The notes beneath the pieces are model-generated. The model was not told the origin of the DNA, searched no databases, and worked only from the letters and a program-made list of their open reading frames with translations. From Citrus sinensis (Eukaryota; Streptophyta; Magnoliopsida; Sapindales; Rutaceae), in NCBI RefSeq assembly GCF_022201045.2, contig NC_068558.1:868001-932000 (forward strand): 64,000 bases of DNA. The letters run 5' to 3'. A program made the position numbers and the translations under genes. This document shows positions 14,052 to 27,249 of this stretch, one piece after another. How positions within the stretch are numbered: position 1 is the first letter of the stretch; each line of letters opens with the position of its first letter.

Positions 14052-17000
14052 CTAAGACTGTTCTGTGGGCATAGCTTGGGAATTAATTAGTCTTTCTGCC
14101 TCATCATTTGCTTCAGCCTGTAATCTCCATTTCTGCAGTAAAAGAGGATGGAGGAGAATGAAAAGCTGAATGCTATGCAAGTTGCATAAGAACTCAAGGA
14201 AGATTAAGACCAACGGATGAGTTATGACATCATCAAGATCATAATGAAAAGAAAATATCAGGAAAAGTATACCTAGACCTACGTGGAAAATAATGTGTGT
14301 GTGCGCATGAGGTTTTGTGCGTCAACAAGGAGTCAAATGTGTAATCTCCCATAAGCAGAGGAAATTAAGTGATGCCTAGGTTGTTTCAACTTTCAACTTG
14401 CTTTTCAAAGGTAAATAACTAAATATTCATGTGAGCTTTGCTTAAACGGTCAAATCAGGCAAGTTTCACTTATATAAAATGATTAAAATCCAAGTCACTG
14501 GGGAAAAATTGCTTCAAGTGAAGGAAAGATGCCTCTTCAAGATTTTCAAGTTCCATGATTTGCTGTATCTGTTCTGAAATGCTTTCCTGGAAAAAAGAGT
14601 CACTTGGTCAAATAATTTTATTGGAGCAGATGGAGACATAAAAGAGGTTTTATATGAATATCACATACTGCACTGCTCACTGATTCCGCAGCAAGAACAT
14701 CAGAGTCCATTTCTATCTCAATTTCAATCATTGAAGAAATCTGAAAAATAAATGGCACCAGTATACATTAGGTGATTGCATTATTTAAGAAGAAACTGAA
14801 TATACAGTGGTGAGGGAGTAACATATCCCTTCTAATTATCAAATATACCCTTGCATAACTGTCAATCAATTCAATCCGTCCCCTTAGGGAATTTTGCAAG
14901 CCTTCTCGTACCCTTTTGACTCTACTTTTCCGAGCACTAAAAAGGAGGAAATGTGTGGTTTCAGCCTAAAAAACTACAGCCACTTTCGATAAAAGAAAAT
15001 AAAAAATACTAATAAATTACAGCCAAAATACCCTCAATGTCCTAACGAATGTAGTCAATTAAATGAAATTTTGAAACAACATTCAGCAATCATTATGCGC
15101 TATTAAGGAATTCTAGGCAAGTTCAGAGGATTTCACCGATATGAAGGTTCTCCTACAGCATAAATTTTGTTCTCTAGTTGACACATCCGAGCCAACATCC
15201 AAACCTACATATCAAGACAACAAACTTGTCATATACATCAAATGCTCTGGTGGATCCATGAAATATTGAAGTAAAATTAGTTAACCGTAATTCTTATTAT
15301 TGTGTGATGCGGTGATTAATTGCATCTGAATGTATAGCACTGACAACTTGTCAGAGGACAGAACATTGTTGATGAGAGAATATCCAAGATTTATTTTGAA
15401 GGTTAAATGATTCTATTAATCTACTTATAAGAAGAACTCATCTCAAAATATTTTACGAGGCAATTCTTTACCACACAGTCATATTTATTAATCAGATTTA
15501 CATTCTTCACTTTTATCATTTCAGCAAAAGATATTTGTTCCCATAACTTAAAATTTTTCACTCAAAATATAGGTGCATACCAAGTTTCAATTAGGAAGGA
15601 AGAGTACCTCTTTTTCAGCAGCTTCTTTTAGGTCCTTGATGCGAGATTGAAGCAAGTCATACTGAGATAAAAGCTGTTGCCTGATAGCAATTGTGTCTAC
15701 GGACTTTTGAGGAAGCTAACGTTTGAAAAATGAATTAAGCAATATGTACTTGCATTCTCTCGAATGATACAGTCTTAAAGAATACTTGGAATTCAGTCAA
15801 GCAATATTTCAAAAGGTAAATACAAGGAATGAAAATGTAGTATAAATGTATGATACTAGCTTACCTGACTCAGCTGGGGGAAAATCAAGTTGTTTAAAGT
15901 TACGCCAACTGCAAGAGATGCAACAGCTGCAACTGAAAGGAACTGAGGCAAGCTGGGATCAATTACTCTTGAGGCAGCATCTCCAGTGGCAAGAACTGCC
16001 AGAAGAGGAACGAGGCTGACTGGGTTAAGTAAAGAATGGTTTCTATCTTTAGTTGGGGCTCTTAATAATTGTGATTCTCGGCCATCTTTATGGTTTGTAA
16101 GGCACAAAGGTTCTCCAGGGTAGAAATTGAGGGCCTTTGGAGAAAATTTAAAGGGGCCCACCTCCCTATAGACATTCGATGGGGCTGCCGAAGAAACTGT
16201 TATCCTTTCCCCTACTTGTGCGGGGAGATCAACTGTTTCGGTAGCAAACCTATGTGTACGTGCCATGCCAGAAGGAGTCTGAACCTGGCAAATGAAGAAA
16301 AGAACTGATTACAGAAGGTTCGAGTGGAGCAAGTCCACTGCCAATAATACAGATGATCAGCTAAACTTTGTTACTTTTTCCGTTCGTCATATTGGCAAGG
16401 TGAAACTAGACCTGATAATTTTACAGGATAGAAGAGTTTTCATTTAGACACTCTGATTTCAGAATCAATGAAACTATACCACTATAGAGTGAACTGCAGC
16501 AGGGATTCTTTGCTTCATTATTTGCAGAAATCTTAGCCCCCTTTTCCAAGCTGGAATATCCATGCTGCGTTCGGCAGGAGCAGTTCCTTAGAAAAGTGAA
16601 TATCCAGCATCAACACCATACACGAATTTAAATGTCATCAACAAAAAACTGTAAAATGGTAAAATGGAATATAACGCTTCAAATTGTATTTTTATCAATA
16701 GCAGGTATGCTCTGGGCTACAAGTTTGAAGTTGTTTTATGTCGCACAAAAAAAAAAAATTTCCAAAACAGAAACCCAAGCAAAACCAATTGGAAAAATAC
16801 TGTGAGTGACAGCTCACTTGACAGAATTAACTAGAAGGAGCAAAAAGCAACCTGATTTCTTCTGAGTGAATACTAACTATGTCACCAGATACAAGCTCAT
16901 ACTTGTAGCGGCATTTGGCACAAGATACAATCTGCAGCAGCAACATTATTGCATCTCTATAAATAACGGAAAAATAATAAGCAGAATGCAGTCCATAAAT

Positions 17001-17630
17001 GTTCATGTGACCAGAACAAATAGATATTTCAGAGAAGAAAATCACACTTGAAGTCACTGGCGTGATTCACTTATGACCTGAACAAATATACTAAGAGAAT
17101 ATAGATATTTCCAAAGCAGAATAGATACCAAATAATCATAAAAAATGTTGTGGGTAACATATATACCTGAATACCATGTTGAGGCTGAGCAACAGCTACA
17201 GCTATCAAACAAGTGGGACATCTCACGACTTTCCCAAAGGGAACCTGCTCATAATACACTTATTTATTAAAGCAATCTCCAAGAGAGAACTCCAATAGAG
17301 TACATTCATAATGCAATAGCTTCAAGAGACAATCATTAGAATAAATAATGGTACTTGTAATTTTATTCGCAGTTTGCTTGTACATCAGAGAAAAAAAGTA
17401 CCACTTTTTACCTCTTCGCCAGGAGAAACTCCCACCCGGCTAATATCGTCAATCAACCTAAGGGCATCTGAAACCTTTAATGAAGCTGCAAGACTTTGAA
17501 CTAATGATGTGTACACACTTACATCCGGCCTCGACCATTTCCATCTGTCGACTAAAGTGCCATTTTCACTAAAACCTGCCCATGTACATATTATATCAAC
17601 GATGTCATTGTACTCTAATCACCCATGGAA

Positions 17631-17696
<66 letters not shown>

Positions 17697-18571
17697 TAGT
17701 TATAACAATAATCGGTCAACAACCAAAATGGGATTTAAGACATATTTGTAACAGAGTGCTTATCTAGAGTAGATGTTGGCATTTTGAAAAATTATAGATG
17801 CAAAAGTTTCAACTTATTATACATAGTGAATTTCATAATTTATTATTTTTTAATGACTCCTTATACAAAAAAGTTACCCAAATGCATTAAAATAATAATA
17901 ATAATAGCAGCAAACATCCACTCTAGACAACCTTGAACTTTTGTGCTTCCGTTTATTTATGTATATTTTATTTTATTTTTGAACTTTGCAATTGAAGTAG
18001 AGTATATTTTTACTTAATAAGCGGCTAATGTTTATGTACCAAACACCGAATTATGGTCAATAGCTAGTGATATTCCCTTCCAGTGGCAATTCATCCAAAA
18101 TCACAAACATATCCATAGTGATAAAAGGAAAACGAAAATTGTGCCTTAAATAAATTATGTATCCGTACCTTGATCAAAGCTAGAACGCATGGCATAGAAA
18201 ATGGACAAAGCCAAATCAGTATTACCACGATCAATGGCAGCATTAATGATTAAACAACATTCATCAACAGTTAAAACGCCACCACTTCGCTTGGAACTTT
18301 CAGCGACTATCTCGAGCACTTCACTCGCATCCTTTGCACCCGATACTCTACTCAGCAACTCCTCCTCCACAACGCCGTTTTCGCTTTCACTCAACGAAGC
18401 TTCTATTCTAAAACCTCTTAATCTCGTTGCTTTCTTGGCGGCTAGTAGAAATGACAAGAGAGCACTAGTATTATTGTTTGGATTTGAAGATGTTTCATGA
18501 ATTTTCCCGAAGCGTGGTGTGGAAGAACTGGAGATAAAATTAGGAGAGCACAAGCTTAGGTTTAAAGTCAT
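14052..18571 (-). CDS. Unnamed plastid-type protein: zinc ribbon, two hydrophobic segments, coiled coil; 12 exons
   Basis: Exons are 18169-18571, 17412-17575, 17167-17244, 16852-16931, 16480-16564, 15865-16284, 15608-15715, 15137-15204, 14849-14936, 14669-14740, 14533-14586 and 14052-14132, totalling 1701 nt and 566 aa. The N-terminus (MTLNLSLCSPNFISSSS) is rich in Ser and Thr, like a plastid transit peptide. Residues about 75-190 look helical and weakly PPR-like (TVDECCLIINAAIDRG; RPDVSVYTSLVQSL). A CxxC-x17-CxxC zinc ribbon spans Cys198 to Cys222. Two hydrophobic segments lie at about 359-378 and 385-404. The C-terminal third is a charged coiled coil ending in WRLQAEANDEAER. All introns are GT-AG except the last, which must use a GC donor (GAG|GCATCT at 14533/14532) to stay in frame. 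The domains suggest a membrane-anchored plastid protein. I recognise the general type but cannot give a name or function. Confidence 0.85.
17631..17697. repeat. (TAA)n microsatellite in an intron
   Basis: About 20 uninterrupted AAT/TAA triplets lie inside intron 1 of the plastid-type zinc-ribbon gene. They are likely to vary in length between individuals. Confidence 0.9.
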
Positions 18572-19391
18572 TTTTTTTTATTTTTCTTTTTCCTTTTTTC
18601 AGGTGACTGAGAACGAAAACTCAAAGTGAGCCTTTGTAAACGGTCCGCCAGTGTTAGTTGCGATAAGATAACGATGAGTAACTTGAGGTCGTTTTTCGTT
18701 AAAATTAAAGGACGGTACAAGGTGTGCGTATGTCATGAATCCACGTAGCCATCTTCGATTGCCATCCACATTTGTTCCGGTAACATTCATTTTAACTTTG
18801 AAATTTTTATCTTTACTCTTTTAATAAAATTTTTAACCATTTATCCCGTCAAACAAATCTAACGACGAGGATCCAACGCCCACAAATAGCATTAATGTTG
18901 GTACGCACGGGAGACGCAGGCTGGTACCCCGCAGCAGTTGTTGGACGGTCGATAGACACACAATGGGCATTTCCAACCACAAGCAGCATCGTAACGAATC
19001 ACATTCGTGCACAACGGTGAAAGTTTACAGTAACTTCCACTGCCTGCAGTAGATAACTCAGAAGTACGGGCAGCCCAATGCTACAGCAACATATGTTTCA
19101 CATGCGCAATTCAAGCGAACCAGACAGTGATCGAAAGACTGCTTCTATACATTGCTCAAATGGAACACCAAGAAGAATACAAGTAGTCTCATATCCAAAA
19201 TGTTGAAGACAAAGGAAGCAAAACATTTAGAAGGAAGAATGAAGAAACACTAGCTTTTAGATTTGGGCATTCTGGGCTAAACCAACCTCCACTGACTGGG
19301 TATGGAAGAAAAAAAAAATCAACTGCCATAAGTACCACCATTCAACTCATAGTACAGAAATATGAATCAAATCCTTTGAAGTAACATGGCA

Positions 19392-22300
19392 TTAGTTGCC
19401 AAAACGGCCTCTAGCCCAGGGCACTCTCGGACGTCCACCACGGCCACCCCCATTGAGTTGTACACCACCACCATTATTTGCGGGTGAGAAGGCTTTCATC
19501 CTCCGCTCCTTCATATTAGCAAAAAGCGAGTCCAGCGTTTGAGGCCTCTGCTTTGGCACAGCATTATCCTCCTGACGCAGGTGCTGTTGTTGCTTCATCC
19601 GTGGCTGCAAAGCAGATACTCTATCAAGATTGATGACTTTCAAATCATTAAACCTCAAGCAAAATAATGTTTAACACTTTGGGGACACATATTGCTAAAT
19701 CACAAAGTCATAAAACAGTTTTAAAAGCAGCAAATTAATATTTAACACTTCGGAGACCCATAGTGATAAACCACTAAGTCATACAACAAATTTAGAAACA
19801 GTCAAGTAAATCTACTAGTTGATTACTATTATCAACCTAGAACGTTGATATCCTCACCACTAAGTCATACAACAAATTTAGAAACAGTCAAGTAAATCTA
19901 CTAGTTGATTACTCTTATCAACCTAGAACGTTGATATCCTCACATTCTAGTTAAGTTTCTATAATGTAAATAAAGCTCAATGAGCACTCAGAATTGGTCA
20001 ATTCCAAATGAACCTAAGTCGGTCATACACATACCCAAGCCATATGAAAACACGTGCATTATTAGATGCAAAATAACACCATTCATCTAGAAAATACTCA
20101 TAAATCTACCTTTCTTACTCATAGGACACAACTGTTATTTTGTAGAATACATCTTAGTGGAAAATAGAAAATTAAATGGAAAGATACCTTTCCAGCAAAG
20201 CCCCCATTTGCAGCCCTCCTCTGAACAGGCACAGCTCCAACCCTGCATACATAAATATAAAGGGGATAATGATTGGAGAATTGAAACAGCATATACAATC
20301 AAGAGGCTGTTTCCGACAAGAGATGCAAGTACCATCCAAGAGGTATTAATCAGTCACTCGAAAGCACTATACACAACCACTCAGTTCAAGACTAGAGAGT
20401 CTTACCATCATGGATCCTTATCATATTGAACTAACAAAAAGATAAGAAAAACCATTGCAGGATAAATAAAGGCACTTCAAGAAGAGGAAAGAGCTATTCT
20501 CCCGTTTCTTTTTAATCCACAATAGTTTTCCAATCGCAGACAAACTGTGGGGCTCAAGCTCATACAGTAAATGAAATGCTCTGATATCACAAATAAGGAG
20601 ACAACCATGTAGCAGCAGATCAGGGACCAACCGCAAGGGCCAATTCTCCAAGCAGTCCAAACCAGCAAGTTCCCCCTACACAACTGCCAATCCTTCTTGA
20701 AAACAACAAAAATAACACACCAGCCATACAAACCTATCTACCTACAGGAGACCACAAATTCTGCTCCCACACCCATCTAAGGTGTACCCTCCATTAACCA
20801 TTTACACCCATTTAAAATGTGCCCTCCAATAACCATTTACAAGACTCCAAGAGCCTCCAATTGATTATGACCATTTACAGCACAAAAATTTCAGTTTCGC
20901 CCAAAATTCAGAACTCAGATTTTGTTCACAACACCAACCTTCACCCAAACATCCTTGTCAGTTTTGTAGGTTCCAGTCAACGGTTCTTAAAGCAAATGAC
21001 AACCAGTTATGGGACAAAACTAGGAATACACAAAGATGTGGCATCAGTCAACTGACTAGAGAAACAAGGGAAGTTCCACAGTCCAGAAACCCCCTTTAAA
21101 AGATTAGCACCAATGATGCACCCATATGCTCATTCAATAGCTTCCCACCTGGTGAAAGATACTTGAATTTCCAAGTAAATTGGTGGAAAATGGATAAAGG
21201 AAAACAGATGAACCAGCAGCAAATGACATGACTCTGGAGAGAAAGCAGGTAGCAGAATTCATCATCGAGTACAGCCTCAAGAGAATACTGATGATGCAGG
21301 TGAAGACATCATAATCACAACTCTTCAGAACAACAAAAAAGCATAACCAACTAATCTAAATTACAACAGCCACGCATGATAGTGTAACCAAAAACCCCCT
21401 TGATCATAGCTTGGTAGGAAAAGAAATTATCTATCAATGCAATCAACCAGCTAACATGCAGAGCTATAATTTGCACAATGCGCAAATTATAGCTCTCATC
21501 AAAATACTATGCTTGCCACAACATCAAAACCCCATATCAGACTTATTGTATGTTTGCACCCATCTCCATTGCATCATATCTTCTTGCTCATCGCATGGAA
21601 CCAGATTCTTCACAGCCAAACAAAAAAATATGACAGCTTCTCCAAAGGAGCCCACAAATGGCCAAAAGATATGTGTGCCACTTAACCTAATTGGCAAAAC
21701 TCTTCATATCACATTTATGAAGACTATTATGCAGACATTCTATTCTTTTATGGCATGAACCGAAACAGTCTATTTTAAAAAACTCTCAATCAGATTGGCC
21801 ACTTGCTACCAAAACCAGGAGTACTATAAAATACACGAGCTGACATAAATTTAACCCGAAGCACATAGGAGACACCATCAATATTATAAGACCATGATTT
21901 ACCTGCAAAATAGTAACCAACTTTACTCATAATTTCATTGTCACTAAATTTAAGGATTTGGATTTAATCAAGAGCAGCTTAATACCTTGCTCTGCTCATT
22001 TTATTAGCCACCATGCTACCATTAAAAGCTCTATTGCGAGCAGCAGCAACCGCAGTCATCCGTGCTACCTCAGTTGCCATAGGGAAATGGTTACGCTGGA
22101 AATTTGACCTTCTCTGAGCTAAAACACCCTGATGATCAAACATCAAGCAGTCATATCAGAATCCATCAACAAAGCTCAAACATAACAATTTAGCACTGCC
22201 AGCAGTCTTTACCTGTCTAAGAGATGATCTTGAGCTCATATATTGTCGCACTTTCAAAGACTTATCCTGAACAGCATTATTAAAAACTTTCCGGCTTTTG

Positions 22301-22637
22301 TTCTGTACAAAAATACAATAAACATTAAAACATTAGTCATATAACAAAAAAACTACCAGGAACATATCATACCAAATGAATAAACTTGTTTCTAAGTGTC
22401 TAATATCTTACTGGAGCCCTTTGCTGCTGCTTAGCTTTAGTTGAAGTATTTTTGGACATTTTAATAATGTCATCTATTACGACACAAAAACAAAAAATCC
22501 ATGAGTAGACAATTAATTAAACAAAAATCTGACACAAAGAAGAAAAAAAATCCAAAAATTAATCGCATACCAAGAGTCATGTCCATTTTCTTTTCTGTGA
22601 GAGCAATTGCCTCGCTAGAGAGAGGTTTAGTTGCCAT
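19392..22637 (-). CDS. UIEF: UAP56-interacting mRNA export factor (UIEF1/2-like), 6 coding exons
   Basis: Exons are 22571-22637, 22412-22473, 22213-22302, 21986-22128, 20188-20242 and 19392-19604, totalling 630 nt and 209 aa, all GT-AG. The N-terminus carries a UAP56-binding motif, KMDMTLDDIIKMSK (residues 17-30), which in this family docks the DEAD-box helicase UAP56 of the TREX complex. The middle is basic and Arg-rich (RQYMSSRSSLRQ, RRSNFQRN), as expected for RNA binding. A second conserved stretch, TLDSLFANMKERRMK, precedes a Gly/Arg-rich tail (GGGRGGRPRVPWARGRFGN). The expected role is nuclear: helping to load mRNA onto the export pathway. The acceptor directly abuts the ATG (TATCAG|ATG), so the start is clear. 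A 783-nt intron sits in the 5' UTR. The family assignment rests on the binding motif and on synteny with At4g23910/At4g10970 as I recall it. Confidence 0.88.
19771..19943. repeat. 86-bp tandem duplication in an export-factor intron
   Basis: Two nearly identical units start CCACTAAGTC at 19771 and 19857, with one or two differences. A weaker, older third unit is visible at about 19665-19740. All lie in the last intron of the UIEF-like gene and have no coding role. Confidence 0.85.
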
Positions 22638-23420
22638 CTGATAAAATGCAACAGGGTTATGTATGGAAACAAAAAAAAAGAAAAAAAGAACAGAGCAAGA
22701 AATGGCAACTAAATACAAAAGTGGTAAGCCTATGAGCAAGCTACATTGGAAAATCAGGGCAACAAAGAGCTAGCTCTACTTTTACCAACAAAAAGCAAGG
22801 AGGTGGGGGCTTATTAGCAGGGAGCTCCATCTTCCACCGTTAAAAAAATAAATAAATAAATTTATAAAGCACAAAACATCTCAGTTACAGTTACAAATTA
22901 TCCAGCTTATCACTTGTTGTGCAGCTTAAATCAGTTAAAAATATTTTCAAGACTCTTTTAGTTTAAGAATAAAGGAGCATCAAATCTGAAGATACAAAGT
23001 TAATCTTTCATCCCCCATTTTCTCACCAACCAAGCAGAGAATTACATATAACAACAAGAGCTATAGATGAAACATATAATTACAGCATTAAAAGCTACAA
23101 ACTAAACATAAAGAGCAGCTCAGCTACAAAACCTAATTTTATCAAAAGAAATTTCACGCAAAAACTAGAATAGTAAAAAAAAAAATTAACTTTTTAACAC
23201 TTTCATACTTCCTCTGTTCCTCAGACAAAAATTACTATAATGCAATAAGAAAATAAAAAATGATAATAACAATTCTATATTAAACGAATTACCAAACTAC
23301 TACCATCTATCAAGAGACTACTTCTCAAAGCAGATAACAGATTCACCAAAAGAGAAACAATCGCATGCATACAGCGATAGGATTTTCGCCAACAATTGTC
23401 GCATGAGTAGAGAAACTTAC
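22638..23420 (-). other. 5' UTR intron of the UIEF-like gene
   Basis: The donor CTCG|GTAAGT lies at 23421/23420 and the acceptor TATCAG directly abuts the start codon at 22637. Introns in the 5' UTR often raise expression of plant housekeeping genes; a role here is inference. Only low-complexity frames occur inside. Confidence 0.75.
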
Positions 23421-23457
23421 CGAGTTGAGTGAAAAGATGAGAGATCGTTGACGAAGC

Positions 23458-23471
23458 TAGGGTTAGGGTTT
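23458..23471 (-). promoter_or_regulatory. Telo-box in the 5' leader of the UIEF-like gene
   Basis: The minus strand reads AAACCCTAACCCTA. Such telo-boxes (AAACCCTA) are common in plant promoters and leaders of genes for translation and RNA processing. This one sits about 37 nt upstream of the 5' UTR donor site, in the first non-coding exon. Confidence 0.65.
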
Positions 23472-23559
23472 CGGAGATGCTTTTTAAAAAAAAGAACGAA
23501 ACAAAATATCTTCTTTCGAACGCGACAGGAAACACGAGCGACCGCGTTTAGAAAACGGG

Positions 23560-24160
23560 ATTATTTATAGATAGTCGGTGGATTACTGACTACTCGGCGG
23601 ATTCCAAGTGCCAGTCAAAATCAATCTTTTTATCTATGTGTTTCAGGTCCGCCTGGAATTACCGCAGTTATTGCGTCACCCCTCGCTTGAGGGAAGATCC
23701 AGTACGCGAGTAGTAGGAAAGTGCATAGGAACCCCAAAGTAACAGGTGCGCCACGTCACTGGGATTAACTAATCCCATGGTCAAAAGAGATACAATGTAC
23801 GACGTGGCTTGTAATGATGATGTCAATGATTGATTAGAGAGAGTCAGGATATTTTGTCAAAGCGGTAATGACGTTTTTCTAAATTTATGGTGTCTTTGCT
23901 TTTTGGGATTAGAGAATAAGGATTTAATGACAGTATTTACTTCATATTTTGTGAGTAAGAAAATGGAAATCAATACTGTAATATCCAAAGTAATTTGAGA
24001 TTAAGGAGTTCCCATTCCTCTGATTGATCAAATCAAACTACTCCGATTTAATTTTCAATATACCCAAATTACCTTTAATTAAATACAAAAATATAAATAA
24101 AATAACTGTAAATCTCTTAATTCTCTCACCGCGAACCCAGCACCTCCCACCAAAGCCAAC
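23560..24160. other. Promoter and intergenic DNA, nothing recognised
   Basis: This is the region upstream of the UIEF-like gene. It is less AT-rich near 23600-23800 and then AT-rich. I see no gene or mobile element. Confidence 0.4.
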
Positions 24161-24161
24161 T

Positions 24162-24780
24162 AGGGGTGGGCAAATTTCGATTTAGTTTTATTAAATTAAA
24201 TGTTTTTAAATTTATTTGTCTAATGAACCGAACCGAACCGAACCGAATTATTTTGAGTTAAAATCAATAGTATATTTCTCTCTCACATATTCTCTCATTA
24301 ATTCAAATATATCAAATCAAATATTTTAAATAATTACTAAAAAAATTAAAGTAGAAGCCATTGTTCTTCTACCACTCAAAACATTAAATTTGTCATTACA
24401 TGCATCCTCACTCAGATCAACTAAATATATTTTCACCTCACTTTTCTCCGTAGTCTCTTTCTTACTCTTTTTTCTTTTAAAAGCTTCTTCTGTATCATAT
24501 GTATTTCCCTATGACTCATTTTCCTCTGCATTCACATTCACATCACGTGACAAAAACATTTTGGTTGCCAAGTAATTTTCACAAACCTTAAGATGATTGT
24601 TCATATTAGTTCTCTCGTTTCTTACAGGATGACAAGCATAAGTTTTACCATAAGAATTATATGCAGCACTCAGTTCTCCTTCGCATCTAGTAAAATGGAC
24701 CCATGCATCCGACACTTTCTTTCTTGATTTTTTTCTTTCAATTGAACTGTACATTGCTCCGTACTTTGCTTCCCTACATT
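24162..24780 (-). mobile_element. Remnant of a hAT transposon with a BED zinc-finger fragment
   Basis: At 24162 the plus strand reads TAGGGGTGGGCAAATTTCG, the same end as the hAT MITEs elsewhere in the window, followed by repeated GAACCGAACC at 24225-24246. On the minus strand from about 24754, a frame contains VSDAWVHFTRCEGE, then GKTYACHPV and NNHLKVCENY. This matches the layout of a plant hAT (RICESLEEPER/Ac-type) BED finger: W, then C/C, then H and C. The first zinc-ligand cysteine of a normal GxCxxC pair seems to be changed (AAYNSYGKTYAC). The catalytic core is absent. It is a small relic of a possible source element for the MITEs. Confidence 0.5.
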
Positions 24781-27249
24781 ATCTCCATACGAGAAAATGA
24801 AACAAGAATAGTTCGCAAGACATATTTATACTTGCTTTGGACAACCAGTACAAGAATATAAACTATTTGTTATATACTCCAACTAACTTAATAATCTCAC
24901 ACGTGCATAAATAAATAATCTAACTAACATTAATAATTCAACGTATGCATAAATAAATAATCTAACACATTTTGAATTGTCAAGATGACGGGTGTAAGTG
25001 TAACACACATAAAGACGAGCAAACAGAAAAAATAAATAAATTAATTGAATCAAACATTGGTTAAACAGTGAAAATATAATGCCTGATTGGCAATTATCAA
25101 ACCACCATCATAATTATAATTAACAAATCATCAACTTTAGTAGACTCTGATTCATCTACTAATGCTTTTTTTCTTTTCATTTTTTTTTACTCAGATATTG
25201 AGAATTACTATAGAACTTGGTACCCTGTGCATGAAATTAAGATATTAATTTCATGTAATTCAACGGTGGAGGATATAATATCATAAAATGTTACTTTAAC
25301 TTTCAATATTGACCATTAGATTGTGAACAATTAAGAGTATTTTGTGTCAAAATTTTAAGTTGAAATATTCCGAACCATGTTTTTATAATAGAAATATAAA
25401 AACATACAATGGATTTTTTTTCTCAATTTGTCCTTAAATAGTATTGGACATAATATTTTATTTATTGTCACCATTAATTATCATAATATAAATAATGAGT
25501 TTTAGTAACAATAAGTCTCATAATTACAATCAAAGGATAACAATAAAATAATCTTTCATGATTCATAAGCTAAAGCTAATTAGGAATATATGTTAGATTT
25601 AACTTTTATGAAATTACAAAGTGATATGCGAAAATAAAATGAAAATAGTCTTGTGAAATTTAAATTTTATAAGGCTTGAATAATTTCCTATCATGTGAAT
25701 AAAAATAAAAAAATATACAAAGAACTTTTTTCTCATTCTTTTCCAAGTAAATATTATTGTAGGTAATATTTTATTTATTGTCATTATTAATTACCATAAC
25801 AAAAGTAATGACTCTTAGTGACATAAAATTTTAGAATTATAATTAAAGAATATCAATAAAATAATCGGTCATGATTCATAAACTAAAACTAATTAGAAAC
25901 ATATATTAAATTTAACTTTTATAAATTTAACAAAATGATATTCGAAAATAAAATGAAAATATATAGGATTGTATTACTTAGATTTACACTTTCATTTAAG
26001 AATATTAATTGTAAGATAAACAATAAATTCATGAAATAGATATGCTAAATGAGTGTTAAAAGTAATATATACTTCGTAATCAATTATATAATGGTCCTTA
26101 GTAGAATATAACATAGTGAGTACTTTAATATACGATATTAAATTATATTAAAACATGTGTGATCAACTATTTTTTATTTTTTTTTTTACAAGCAATCTCA
26201 CTCATGAGTTTATTGATGTAATTATGACATTAACTTAAATATACATACATAATTGTGCCGTTTATTGGTGTTATGTCATATATAAATCTTACAGTTGCGA
26301 CTTATTTATTTGATTTGTGTTAGATAACCTGCTAGATACTATATTTTATGTTTAATAGTAATAGATTTTGAAACATTTATTTTTAAAAAATTATCACATT
26401 ACGAATTTAAAGGAGGGTTGAAAAATGATTTTTGAATAAAATATGTTATTCAAGTGAAATTATTTCAAACTTCAAGGGTGGCTACAGTTGCTTTACAAAA
26501 ATTCTCCACCCGTTTAAATGGTTAAGACAGGTTACAATTATTTTTAAGTTATTTTTTTAAAACAAATATTGTATACCATTGATTAAATCTAATGGTATAC
26601 AATTAAAACATTATCAATGCTAAAAAAAAAATTGCAGCATCATAAAGGAACCCTAATAATAATTATAATATCTCTCTAAAAGAGAAAGAATAATAATGAC
26701 AACAACAATAATAATAATAATAACAACAATAACAAAGTAAGGGTATTTTAACAATTTAAAATAATTTAAAGTAAACACATTAATGATACAGTCTATTCAT
26801 ATTTTATTTCCAACTGCTCAAATAAACAATCGGGTTATTCTAATCAAGTCCATTTCAATTCCAATTCATTTCGATTTTTGATTGGTAAATGGATCATTAG
26901 CATTTGGGGCTTTTTTTAATTTTTTTAATAATAACGAATTATATTACTTAGACAATATGCATAGAACATAATTAAATTTATAAATTAGAGCATCTACATG
27001 AGAATTTGTAGATATTTATGAAGATAACAGATAGTTGATTCTCTTCTAACTCTTTGACTCCCCTTATCATATGCTATTTCTGTATTTCACATGACGTTTC
27101 TAGCACCACTCATTTGAAACCATTCCCCCATCTCATCTGATAAATGTATCATCAAACCCACGCATGAAATTAGCATTATACAATTCAAGAGGATGCGTTT
27201 AAAATCTCTTTTTCTGGTTTACAAATAAAACATGATTGTAATAACTCAA
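24781..27249. other. Long AT-rich intergenic stretch
   Basis: No gene is seen. The stretch contains a diverged tandem duplication (25400-25960, listed separately), short (AAT)n and (AAC)n runs near 26700, and many low-complexity frames. Confidence 0.5.
25400..25960. repeat. Diverged tandem duplication, period about 314 bp
   Basis: The units cover about 25400-25645 and 25715-25960. Shared landmarks in the same order are ATATTTTATTTATTGTCA, then ATAAAATAATC, CATGATTCATAA and GAAAATAAAATGAAAAT. They look roughly 80% alike by eye. It is non-coding and AT-rich, perhaps part of an unrecognised element. Confidence 0.65.

Noticed and set aside
20157-21758. Several open frames of 78-115 aa on both strands
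   Set aside because: They lie inside the large intron (20243-21985) of the UIEF-like gene, have no family resemblance and no splice support.
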